This document shows positions 9,504 through 20,000 of a stretch of DNA of 64,000 nt, one piece after another (the first letter of the stretch is position 1; each line of letters starts with the position of its first letter). Position numbers and translations under genes: made by a program. The notes under the pieces are model-generated. The model had not been told where the DNA came from, ran no database searches, and saw only the letters and a program-made list of their open reading frames with translations. Source of the DNA: Jannaschia sp. M317 (lineage in GTDB: Bacteria > Pseudomonadota > Alphaproteobacteria > Rhodobacterales > Rhodobacteraceae); the NCBI RefSeq assembly GCF_025141175.1, contig NZ_CP081160.1:1-64000 (forward strand). The letters are read 5' to 3'.

Positions 9504-10608
9504 CAGGCCGCGCGTTGCGCTGATCCACTATTGGCTGACGGGGATGCGCGGCGGCGAAAAGGTGCTGGAGGCGCTGTGCCGGATGTATCCGCAGGCCGAC
9601 ATCTTTACCCATGTCGCCGATCCGCCCGCCCTGTCGGACACGCTGCGCGCCCACAAGATCACCGAGACCTTCATCGGCCGGCTGCCCGCCGCCAAGTCCA
9701 AGTATCAGGCCTATCTGCCGCTGATGCCCCGCGCCTTGGAGGGCGTGGACCTGACCGGCTATGACCTCGTGATCTCGTCCGAGGCGGGGCCCGCCAAGGG
9801 GGTCATCGTGCCGCCCGACTGTTTCCACCTGTGTTACTGCCATTCGCCGATGCGGTATCTTTGGGACCAGTATCACGTCTATCGCGCGGGCACGGGCCGG
9901 GTTCAGAAACTGGCGATGTCGGTCTTTGCCCACGGCTTGCGGCAATGGGACGTGACCAGTGCGGCGCGGGTCGATGCCTTTGCCGCCAATTCCAACCACG
10001 TGGCCGACCGCATCCGCAAATACTGGCGCCGCGACGCCGCCGTGGTGGCGCCCCCCGTCGCGGTAGAGGATTTCGCGCCGGTGGCGGATGTGGGCGACAG
10101 CTATCTCTGGCTGGGGGAACTGGCCCCCTACAAACGTCCCGACATCGCGGTCGAGGCGTTCAGCCGGCTGGGCCTGCCGCTGACCATCATCGGTGGCCCG
10201 CAAAAGACGGTGGACGCGTTGAAGGCCGGGGCAAAGGACAATGTCACCTTTCTGGGCAAGACCGATTTCGCCACGCTCAAGGATCACCTGGCCCGCTGCC
10301 GGGCGCTGATCTTTCCGGGCGAAGAGGATTTCGGCATCGTTCCGGTCGAGGCCATGGCCTCGGGCCGCCCGGTCATTGCCTACGGGCGTGGCGGGGCCTG
10401 CGATTCGGTGGTGGATGGCAAGACCGGCCTGCTGTTCCCGCACCAATCGGTCGCGGATCTGGTCGCCGCGGTCGAGAGGTTCGAGGCCGAGCGTCTGTAT
10501 GACGTCGACCCCCAGGCCCTGGTCGAACACGCGGCGGGCTTTGCCGAAAGCGCGTTTCGCGCGGGCATCGAGGCGCTGATCCCTGCGCATCTGCGCCCGG
10601 CGGGATGA
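9490..10608 (+). CDS. Glycosyltransferase family 4
   Basis: GT-B fold glycosyltransferase of about 372 residues from ATG 9490 (ATG 9463 in the same frame is possible). The N-terminal domain starts RVALIHYWLTGMRGGEKVLEAL, typical of GT4 enzymes of EPS clusters. The C-terminal donor domain has FPGEEDFGIVPVEAMASGRPVIA with the E-x7-E motif for nucleotide-sugar binding. It starts inside the autokinase gene and its stop overlaps the next start (ATGA), so the three genes are translationally coupled. Sugar donor and acceptor are unknown. Confidence 0.88.
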   Translation: MAIPDRPRVALIHYWLTGMRGGEKVLEALCRMYPQADIFTHVADPPALSDTLRAHKITETFIGRLPAAKSKYQAYLPLMPRALEGVDLTGYDLVISSEAGPAKGVIVPPDCFHLCYCHSPMRYLWDQYHVYRAGTGRVQKLAMSVFAHGLRQWDVTSAARVDAFAANSNHVADRIRKYWRRDAAVVAPPVAVEDFAPVADVGDSYLWLGELAPYKRPDIAVEAFSRLGLPLTIIGGPQKTVDALKAGAKDNVTFLGKTDFATLKDHLARCRALIFPGEEDFGIVPVEAMASGRPVIAYGRGGACDSVVDGKTGLLFPHQSVADLVAAVERFEAERLYDVDPQALVEHAAGFAESAFRAGIEALIPAHLRPAG

Positions 10609-11291
10609 CGGCGCCGGTTTCTCTCTACTTCTGGCACCTGACGGATGCGGCCGAAGCGGCGCGCCTGTCGCCCCTGCTTTCGCCGGAGGAGGCGGCGCGC
10701 GCCGACCGTTATGTCAAACCCGCCGACGGCATCGCCTATCGCATCGGGCGCGGGCACCTGCGCCAGGTGTTGGCGCAGTGGGTGGGCGGCGATGCGGCGT
10801 CGCTGGCGTTCCGCCTTGGCCCCTCGGGCAAGCCCGCGCTGGAACGGGGGCCGCAGTTCAACCTCAGCCATTCCGGCGGGCTGGCCTGTCTGGCGGTGCA
10901 CCCGGACGCGGTGCTGGGCGTCGACATAGAAGCGCCCCGCCCGGTCGAGGAAGGCGTGGCGCGGCGGTTCTTTTCGGCGTCGGAATATGCCGGGCTGTCC
11001 GCCCTGCCGCAGGCCGAGTGGCTGCCTGCCTTCTTTCGCATCTGGACCCGCAAGGAAGCAGTGCTCAAGGCCGTGGGCACCGGCTTGACGGATCGGCTGG
11101 ACGGGTTCGACGTGACCCTGGGGGCGGACGCGGCGGTGACGCGGATGGACACCGGCCACACGCGGCACTGGGCGCTGCGGCACCTGTTGGTCGGGCGGCG
11201 ATGGGTCGGCGCGTTGGCGGTGCCAGACCCGGTCGGGCCGGTCGAGATCGCGGTGCGCGCGGCACCGGGCGACGTCTGCGTCACCCTGTAG
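10605..11291 (+). CDS. 4'-phosphopantetheinyl transferase, Sfp type
   Basis: Transfers phosphopantetheine from CoA to a serine of carrier proteins, which the NRPS-PKS next door needs at four or five sites. The 228-residue protein has the family motifs: FNLSHSGG, LGVDIEAPRP (Mg-binding Asp-x-Glu) and FFRIWTRKEAVLKAVGTGL. The length matches Sfp-type enzymes. It overlaps the glycosyltransferase by 4 bp (ATGA) and runs convergent to the NRPS genes, whose last stop is only 9 bp away. Its co-transcription with EPS genes rather than the NRPS genes is notable. Confidence 0.92.
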   Translation: MTAPVSLYFWHLTDAAEAARLSPLLSPEEAARADRYVKPADGIAYRIGRGHLRQVLAQWVGGDAASLAFRLGPSGKPALERGPQFNLSHSGGLACLAVHPDAVLGVDIEAPRPVEEGVARRFFSASEYAGLSALPQAEWLPAFFRIWTRKEAVLKAVGTGLTDRLDGFDVTLGADAAVTRMDTGHTRHWALRHLLVGRRWVGALAVPDPVGPVEIAVRAAPGDVCVTL

Positions 11292-11300
11292 CGGCGAGGG

Positions 11301-14030
11301 TCAGACGCCCCCCGCCAGCCAGTTCTCCATCGCGGTGCCCATGTCCTCCACCCCGATCCGCCGATCGCGGGAGATATAGACCCGGTCGAAATGGACGGTC
11401 TGCAACTGGCTTTCGGCCATCACATCCTCCCAGCCGAGCGAAGGTTTCCACAGCGGTCCGCTGGGCGAGGCATCGGTGACGATGTGCAACACCGGAAAGG
11501 TCACGGGCGCGGGGCGATAGCGGTCGCGGGCGCGCGACATCTCGATGATGAACGCCTCCTGCCCGGCCTCCAGATCCGTCTTTTGCGCGTGGTCGATCAG
11601 CCGCAGCGCATGCAGCGCGCGCAGCGCCCCGGTGCGGTGGAAAATGCCATAACTGCCCAGCAGGGCGGCGGTCGACATCTCGCCCTCGCGCCAATATTTC
11701 AGCCGCAGTTTCAGCGAGTGGTTGCGATCCTGTTTGCGCAGGCGCGGGTCGCGGTGGACCTGCTGGGAAAACCCCGGCTCCCACACGTCTTTCATCATCA
11801 CGCGCGCCGGGGCGCCGTCGGCCACCAACAGCCGCGCGGTTTCCAGCGCGAGGTTTCCGTGCACGCAATTGCCGTAAAGCAGATAGGGCCCTTCGGCCTG
11901 CAGGCGGCGGACCTGTTCGGCATACATTTCGGCCACGTCCAGGAAATCGGCCTGGGTGCCGATGTCCATCCGATCCTCGGGCAGACGCACGACCGAGACG
12001 GGTCGATCCTGTCCCGGCAGGGTGGAGATGGCCAGCGCCGTGGCCGCGTTGTTGACGGCGATGAACGGCTGGCCCGTGCCCTCCTTGCGCAGCCGCAAAA
12101 GGGATGGGTCGCTGACCGGGGCACCGGTCATTGCGGGCGCGCGGCGGGCGGCGACGATGCGGGCGAAATCGCCCAGCACCGGGTTTTCATAGACCTCGGC
12201 CAGGTCCAGCGCCACGCCCCAGCGGTCGCGCAGCCGCGCGATCATCCGCAGGACCAGCAGGGAATGACCGCCCAGGTCAAAGAAATGCGCCGTCGAAGAC
12301 ACGTCGCGCGTGTCCAGCAGCTCTGCCCAGTCGGCGCGCAGCGCGGTCAGCGTCTCGCGGGTCAGCCCGTCATCGGCGGGCGCGGCTTTGCGTCCGGCCG
12401 GAATGCGCAGGGCGCTTCGGTTCGGTGTGCCCGTGCTGCTGCGCGGCAGTGCCGCCACGACGCTGATCCCGGTCAGACCGGACTCCGACAGGTCGGCCAG
12501 GATCGCCTCGGGCAGCTGTTCCAGCGGAAACGCCCCGGTGTCGCCCGGCACGACGAAGCCGTAGGCCCCGCCGTCGTGGGAAAGGGCCACGGCCTCGGCC
12601 ACCATCGGGTGCGCGGTCAGGCGGTTTTCCACCAGGGCCAGGGCGCGGTCGCGGTCCTCCGACCGCTCGCTTGCGGCGCGGCGCAGGGGGCCGGACATCG
12701 GGATCTGTCCCAGCGGCGTCTCGGGCGCGTCAAAGGCCGCGTCAAAGCAGTTCACCACGGTTTCGACGATCTGGCGGGCGCTGTCCTCGGTGAACAGCTC
12801 GGCGGCGTATTCCAGCGTGATCTGCCAGCCGGTCGGCCGTTCCATCACCGCCATGTCGAGATCATAGAGCGCGCCGGGCGCGTGGCTGGGCACCGATTTC
12901 ATCGAGATGCCGCCGTAGTCCGCCGTCTCCATGAAGACGCTTTGCAGGTTGAAATTGATCGAGATCAGCGGCGTGCGCGACGGGTCGCGCGGCGGGTTCA
13001 GGGTTTCGACCAGCTTGTTGAAGGGCGCTTGCTGATGAATCAGCGCGCCTTCGACCACGGGGCGGGCGCGGGCAATATGTTGGGCTAGGGCCGTGTCCGC
13101 CGTGGGCCGGGTACGCAACACAAGGTTGTTGATGAAGACGCCGATCAGCGGCTCCAGCGCCTCGTCCATGCGGCCCGCGATCTGGGTGCCGAACAGGACA
13201 TCCTCCGCCCCGGTCACCCGGTGCAGGGCCGCCGAAAAGATGGCGGTGCCAAGCGCGAATTTCGACACGCCGAGCGTCTGCGCGGCCCGCGTCAGCCGAT
13301 CACCGAACCCATCGGGCAGATCCGTCGTCACATGATGGACGACACCGTCCTTGCGCAGGGGGCGCGGGGCGTCGGTGGGCACCTCGAAGTATGGCGCATC
13401 GGCGAGCGTATCGCGCCAGTAGGCCAGATCTTCGTCCAGGGCACCGCTGTCGAAGTAATCCTTCTGCCACAGGGTGTAATCGCCGTACTGCAGCTCCAGC
13501 TCCGGCAGGTCGATGCCCGCCAGCGCCGAGCCGATTTCGCGGCCCAGCACCTTGATCGAAAACCCGTCGAAACAGCTTTGGTGGATGACATAGCACAGGA
13601 TCGCACGGTCCTGGGTCAGGCGGATCAGGGTGGCCCGGATCAGGCCGGGCTGCGACAGATCAAAGGGCCGCGCCGCCACCTCGCGGGCGATGGCGTCGAC
13701 GCGGGCGGGTTGATCCGCCTCGGGCACCGGGCGCAGATCGACGGTGGCCAGTTGGAAGGGCACGGTTTCGTGGACCCGCTGCACAGGCCCCGCGTCGGTG
13801 TCGTGAAACGAGGTGCGCAGAACCTCGTGCCTGTCGATGACCCGGTGAAACGCCGCCTCCAGCTCGTCCGAGCGCAGGGGCCCGGTCAATTGCCAGCGCA
13901 CCGCGACGTTCAGGATCACGTTGCCCGGCATCGCCTGGTCGATGATCCAGCACCGGGTTTGTGCCGCGCTCAGCGGGAATTCCGCGACCATGTCCCCGGC
14001 GGGGGCGGGCGTGTTCTGTGTCTCGGTCAT
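11301..14030 (-). CDS. Terminal NRPS protein: condensation - truncated adenylation - PCP - thioesterase
   Basis: A 909-residue protein that should receive and release the chain made by the large synthetase. Domains: condensation about 20-440, a remnant resembling only the C-terminal subdomain of an adenylation domain about 455-545 (VENRLTAHPMVAEAVAL ... TGTPNRSALR), PCP about 550-625 with FFDLGGHSLL (Ser590), thioesterase about 640-909. Two odd points: the condensation motif reads HQSCFDG, so the second, catalytic His of HHxxxDG is Gln151. The thioesterase nucleophile elbow reads YGNCVHGN with Cys722 where Ser is usual. The large A-domain core is absent. Start ATG overlaps the previous stop by 4 bp. 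The module may only transfer and release the chain, or be loaded in trans. Confidence 0.88.
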   Translation of the reverse strand: MTETQNTPAPAGDMVAEFPLSAAQTRCWIIDQAMPGNVILNVAVRWQLTGPLRSDELEAAFHRVIDRHEVLRTSFHDTDAGPVQRVHETVPFQLATVDLRPVPEADQPARVDAIAREVAARPFDLSQPGLIRATLIRLTQDRAILCYVIHQSCFDGFSIKVLGREIGSALAGIDLPELELQYGDYTLWQKDYFDSGALDEDLAYWRDTLADAPYFEVPTDAPRPLRKDGVVHHVTTDLPDGFGDRLTRAAQTLGVSKFALGTAIFSAALHRVTGAEDVLFGTQIAGRMDEALEPLIGVFINNLVLRTRPTADTALAQHIARARPVVEGALIHQQAPFNKLVETLNPPRDPSRTPLISINFNLQSVFMETADYGGISMKSVPSHAPGALYDLDMAVMERPTGWQITLEYAAELFTEDSARQIVETVVNCFDAAFDAPETPLGQIPMSGPLRRAASERSEDRDRALALVENRLTAHPMVAEAVALSHDGGAYGFVVPGDTGAFPLEQLPEAILADLSESGLTGISVVAALPRSSTGTPNRSALRIPAGRKAAPADDGLTRETLTALRADWAELLDTRDVSSTAHFFDLGGHSLLVLRMIARLRDRWGVALDLAEVYENPVLGDFARIVAARRAPAMTGAPVSDPSLLRLRKEGTGQPFIAVNNAATALAISTLPGQDRPVSVVRLPEDRMDIGTQADFLDVAEMYAEQVRRLQAEGPYLLYGNCVHGNLALETARLLVADGAPARVMMKDVWEPGFSQQVHRDPRLRKQDRNHSLKLRLKYWREGEMSTAALLGSYGIFHRTGALRALHALRLIDHAQKTDLEAGQEAFIIEMSRARDRYRPAPVTFPVLHIVTDASPSGPLWKPSLGWEDVMAESQLQTVHFDRVYISRDRRIGVEDMGTAMENWLAGGV

Positions 14031-17000
14031 GCCTTGTCCCCTGCGGCGCGGCGGGCGCCCCTGCGGAAATCGCTCAGCTTCGGGCGGGCGGTCTTGGGCG
14101 CGCCCTCCGCGTCGCGGCTGTCGTAGAAAGCGGCGAGCGCCCGCACAGAGGGGTGTTCGAACAGATGCCGCGCCTCCAGCTCCATGTCCTCGGCCAGCAG
14201 GCGCGCGGCGAGGCGGAAGATCGAAAGGGAGTCGGCCCCCAGATCCAGCAGGGTCGTGGTCACGTCACCGACCGGCTGTCCCAAAACGTCGGACCAGATC
14301 GCGGCCAGCCGCTGTTCCGTGGCCGTCTCGGGCGGCACGTCGGTCTGCACCGCGCGGGGGGCCAGGTCGGGTGTCGGCAACGCCTTGCGGTCCAGCTTGC
14401 CGTTGGCCGTCTGCGGCAGGGCGTCCAGATGCATCCAGGCGGTCGGGATCATGTAGTCCGGCAGATCGGCGGCCAAGGCGCGCATCAGGGTCGGACCGTC
14501 GGGCATCTCGCCCGGCCCGGTGACATAGCCCACCAGTTGCGGGTCGCCGTCGCGCCGCGCGCGCAGGTCGACGGCGGCGGCGGTGATCGCGGGATGAGCG
14601 CGCAGCATCGCCTCGATCTCGCCCAGGTCGATGCGGAAACCGCGCAGTTTCACCTGACCGTCGCGGCGGCCCAGCACGTCGATGTCGCCATCGGCGCGAC
14701 GTTTGGCCATGTCGCCGGTCGCATAGAGCCGGCGCGCGGTGCCGTCGATGGTCACATCGCGGAACGCCTGCGCCGTGCGGTCGGGTTGCCCGGCATAGCC
14801 AAGCGCCAGGCCCGCGCCGCCGATATTCAGCTCGCCGACGACACCCACGGGGCAGGGCGCGCCAGAGGCGTCCAGCACGTGCAGTTCTGTCTGGGCGATG
14901 GGACCGCCGATGGTGATGTCCCCGCCGGGTGTCACCTGTTTCACCGCCGACCAGATCGTCGTCTCGGTCGGGCCGTAGAGGTTCCAGACCTCGGCCCCGG
15001 TATCCAGCAGCTGCGCCGCCAGATCGCGGGGCAGGGGTTCGCCCCCCGCCCAGGCGCGGAAGCCGTCGGGCAGCGTGACACCCGCCGTCAGCAGGATCGA
15101 CCACAGCGTCGGCGTCGCCTGCATCACGGTGATGTCGCCCCGGTTCAGCCGCGCGGCTAGCTTGAAGCCGTCGATCACGTCTTCGGCGGGGGCCAGCACC
15201 ACGCGGGCCCCGGCGACCAGCGGGCCGAACATTTCCAGGATCGAGATGTCGAACATCGCGGTGGTCACGGCCAGCAGGCGGTCATCCTCGGACAGGCCCG
15301 GTTCGGCGACCATCGACAACAGCAGGTTGGACAACGCGCGGTGCGGCACCTCGACCCCTTTGGGCGTGCCGGTAGAGCCGGAGGTATAGATGACATAGGC
15401 CGGGGCGTCGGGCGTCAGGGTCATGTCCGCTGGCACCGCCATGGCCACGTCGGGCGTCATCACCTGGCGATCGGCAAAGCGCGCCGTGTCATCGGTCAGG
15501 ATCAGACCGGGGGCCGCATCGTCCAGGATCTTGCCCAGCCGGGCGTCGGGCTGTTTCGGGTCCAGCGGCACAAAGGCGCAGCCCGCCCGCAGCACACCCA
15601 GCAGCGCCGGGATCAATGCGCCCCCGCGCGGCAGGCAGACCGCGACCCGGCCCGTGGTACCGGTGGCCTGAATGGCGGCGGCAATCGCGCCGCTCTGCGC
15701 CCAGAGGTCGGCATAGCTGGTGGTGCCGGTGGCGGTTTCCAGGGCGGTCGCATCCCCGCGCCGCGCTACGACATCGGCCAACAGGGCGGGCAGGGCCGGA
15801 TGGTCCTGCTGCGCGACCGGCGCGGCGACCGTCTGGGTCAGCGCCAGATCGTCCAGACGCGCCTCGGGCGTGGCGACCATGGCGCGCAGCAGCGTCTCGT
15901 AGCTGTCGGCCCAGGCGCGCACGGTGGCGGCGTCGAACAGGTCGGAGGCGTAATGCGCCTCGATCCGCAGGCCGCTGTCCTCGACCACGAGGTTGAAGAA
16001 CAGATCGAAGGTGACGGCCGCCTTGGGGTTGGTTTCGAACCGAGTGGCGACGTCCGCGAAGGTCAGGGGGGCCGGTTCCTCCAGGTTGAATTCGATCTCG
16101 GTCAGGGGCAGGCGGTCCAGGCGACGCGGCACCTCGGCCACGTCCAGAATCTCGCCGAAGGTCATGCCGTCGTGATCCAGCGCGGCATAGATCGCGTCGC
16201 GCACCGATTGCAGATGCCGGGTCACCTGCGCGTCCGGGTCCGCCTGCGACCGGATCGGCAGGAAGTTCACGAGGTGCCCCACCAGATCGCCCGGCGCGGC
16301 GGCCTGCTGCGCGGCGGTGGGCACCCCGATCACGATGTCAGTCGCGCCCGACAGCCGGTGCACCAGCGCCTGCATCGCGGCGAAGGTGACCGAAAAGATG
16401 GTGCAGCCGTGTTTCGCGCCAAGCGCCTTCAGGTCGTTGACGACGGCGCGGGGGATTTCATGGACCACGGTCGCGCCGGGGCGGTCCGCCGACATGCGGC
16501 GGGGCCGGTCGGTCGGCAGGTCGGGCAGGGCGGGGACATCCGCAAAGGTGTCCTTCCAGAAGGTCGCCAGCGCCTCGTCCCGCTTGGCGGGCCGGGCCGC
16601 GTAATCAGCAAAGCGGGGCGCGGCGGGCAGGCCCGCATCGGCACCGGTGCGCGCGCCTTCGTAAAGCGCGGCAAGATCGTCCAGGATCAGCCCGAAGGAC
16701 CAGCCGTCCAGCACGATGTGGTGCGCGGTGATCATCAGGGCGTGGCGGGTGTCAGCCAGCTTGAACAGGCGCGCGCGGATCGGCGCGTCTTCGGTCAGGT
16801 CAAAGGCGGTCTGCGCGTCCTGGGCCAGCACCTCCGTCAGGGCGGCGTCCGGGTCCGCGGCGCCGGACAGGTCGGTGACCGTCAGGTCCAGCGCCTCGGG
16901 CGGGGTCACGGCAAAGCCGCTGCCGTCGCGGGCAAACCGCAGGCGCAGGGCATCGCGGCGCGCGACGGTGCCCGACAGCGCGGCGCGCAGGGCGTCCGTG

Positions 17001-20000
17001 TCCAGATCGCCCTCGAACCAGAGCGTCCCGCTTTCGTTGAAGGCGGCAGCGGCCAGGCCGCCCAGTTGATGCCGCATCCAGATCTCGCGCTGGCTGGCGG
17101 TCAGGGGGCGGATCTCGGTCGCTTCGGGGCGTGCGGGCAGGGGCGGCGCATCGGCGCGGCGAACGTCTGCCAGAATGCCGACCGACAGCAGGGTGTCGAG
17201 CGATTGCTCGAAGGCGGCGACCACGCGGTCGACCTCGGCCTGGCCATGTTCGGTGGTCAGGAACCAGCAGAAGCCGTCCATCACATGCACGCCCTGCAGC
17301 CGCATCAGCGGATAAAGCAGGGTCGCGCGGGGGTCCAGATCGGTCAGGTCGACCACCAGCCAGGACGAATAATCCTCGATCACGTCGGGCAGGCCGCGCG
17401 CGTCCAACGCGGCGCGCATCCGGGTTGCCATGCCCGCCAGCAGATCGGCGGTCTCGACCCAAAGCCGGTCACCGTGGTCCGCCATCCAGTCCAGACAGGC
17501 CTCGACCGCCGCCAGAACCAGCGGGTGCCGCACGAAGGTGCCGGCGACAAAGGTCGGCATCGCCTCGGGGCGGCTGTCGTCGCCGAACTGCCAGGGGCCG
17601 CCGTCGAGGGCATCCATGAACTTGCGCGATCCGGCCAGCACCCCGATGGGCAGGCCACCGCCCACCACCTTGCCATAGACGGCCATGTCGCCCTGAATGC
17701 CCCAGACACCCTGCATCCCGCGCGCGTGCGTGCGGAAGCCGGTGACCACCTCGTCCATGATCAGCGCGGCCTCGTGCTGATCGGTGATGGCCTTGATGTC
17801 GCGCACGAACTGCTCGGGGCGCTCGGCCGGATAGCGGCTGCGCACGCTTTCGATCAGGACGGCGGCCAGATCGTCCGCATTCTCGCGGATGTAGTCCAGC
17901 GCCTCGGGGCTGGCGAAGGGCAGGACGACGACGTTGCCCAGACCACCGCGCGGAATGCCGGGGGCCGAGGGCAGGGCCGTCGGCTTGGCGGCATTGGCGC
18001 CGGGCTTGACCAGAACCTCGTCGTGCTGACCGTGATAGGATTTGTCGAACAGCACCACCTTTTCGCGGCCCGTCGCGGTGCGCGCGGCGCGCACGGCGGC
18101 GATGACGGCCTCGGTCCCGGTGTTGCAGAAGCTGACACGTTCATGCCCCACGGCGCGGGCGAATTTCTCGGCCAGGGGGCCGGCGCGTTCGGCCTGTGGC
18201 CCGAGGGCATAGCCCTTTTCCAGCTGCTTCGCGACGGCGCGGCCCACAAAGTCGGGGGCGTGGCCAAAGGCGGTCTGGCCGAACCCATTGACCAGGTCGA
18301 TCAGGTCGTTGCCGTCCAGGTCGGTGATATAGGCCCCCTTGGCGCGCTCGGCCACGATGGGAAAGGCCAGTTCCTTCCAGTCGGCGTGGAACCCGGATGC
18401 GGTGCGCGGGTCGGCATGCACCAGGCGGTATTGGTCGGTATGCGCCTTTGATCCGGGGTACTTGGCGGAATAGCGGGCGGCCAGATCGCGGGCAAAGACG
18501 CGTTGGTCTTCGGTCAGCTCCGCGTTGGAGATCATGGCCGCGCGGCGGCGGCCGGAGGCCTTGGGCTCTGCCGGGGCCGGATCGGTCGCGGCAACGGGTA
18601 CCGGTGCGACGGGTGCCGCGACGGGCGCGGGGGCCGCGACCGGTTGGGCCTGGACCGGGGCGGCCCCGCCGAGCGCGGCGAGCTGCTGCGAGAAGAGCGC
18701 CTGCATCGCGGCCATCTGCGCCTGCATGATCGTGGCGGTGTCGGATCCGGCGGCCAGGGGCGGCATCTGTGCAGGCACGGGGGCCTGCAGCATCGCCGGG
18801 GCGGGGGCCGCGGCGGCAACCGGCGCGGGGGTTGCCTCCGGTGTGGACGCCGCGGCAGGGGCGGCGGCGGGATTCTCGGCCAGGATGAAATCGGCCAGCG
18901 CCGTGGGCGTGCCCAGATCACCCGTCAGGCGGCGAAACCCGAACTGCACCTTGAACGTGCGCCCGATTTCCTGCGTTAGCTGACCCAGGAACAGGCTGTC
19001 GAGGCCCAGCTCCAGAAAGCTGCTGTCTGCGTCATCGGGCGCAAGCTCCATCCCCGCCATGTCAGCGATCAGGTCGAGAAGGGCGGGCAGAACGGTGGGA
19101 GCAGCGGCTTGGGACATGGGGGAACCTGTAACGACTGGAGAAATGGGGGTTTCGGCAATGGCGGGGGGCGCGGCGGGCGCGGCCTGGGGTGTTTCGGGGG
19201 CAGCGTCGAACCAGCAACGCTGCCGCTCGAACGGGTAGGACGGCAAAGGCACCTTGCGGGCGCTGCCGGGGATGTCGGTGCCAAGGGTGACGCCCACGCC
19301 CGTCTGCCACAGCCGGAGCGCGGTGGCGGCCAGCAGGTCGCGCGCCTCGGTCACGTGGGCCGGGTCCGGCATCGACGGCTGCGCGTCCAGATAGGCCTCG
19401 GGCGGCAGGCATTGCGCCGTCAGCGCGGCAAGCGTGCGGCCCGGCCCGACCTCCAGCATCGCGGGGGGGGCGTCCTGCGTGGCGAGCGTGGCGAGGGCTG
19501 CGCGGAAATCGACGCAGGCGCGCGCCTGACCGGCCCAATAGGCGGGATCGGTGGCCTGCGCGTCGGTCAGGGGCTGGCCCGTGACGGTGGACAGGATCGG
19601 GTGCGTCGGCGCGCGCAGCGTCATGGCTTGCGCCACCTCGAGCAGGGCGGGGACGACATCGTCCATCATCCGGGAATGAAACGCGTGAGAGCTGCGCAGC
19701 CGGCGGAAGGTGACATCGGCGGCGGTCAGTTTCGCCTCGAAGGTGTCCAGCGCCGCCAGCGATCCGGCGATGACCTGCTGGTCCGGGCCATTGCGGGCGG
19801 CCAGATCGACGGTGCCATCCATCAGGGCGGTCAGCTCGTTTTCGGTGGCGGACACGGCGGTCATGCCGCCTGCGTCCTGCGCCTGCATCAAGGCGCCGCG
19901 CCGGGTGACGAAGGTGACGGCCTGGGCCATGTCGACGACACCTGCCAGCACGGCGGCGGCCAGTTCGCCGACCGAATGACCGATGTAAAGGTCCGCCTGC

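Noticed and set aside
15341..18451. 1036-codon plus-strand open frame
   Set aside because: Antisense shadow of the aminotransferase, C and A2 domains; low-complexity translation with no family features.
18560..18870. Ala/Pro-rich stretch considered as a tandem repeat locus or recombination scar
   Set aside because: It is in frame, between ACP and aminotransferase, and fits a normal flexible interdomain linker.
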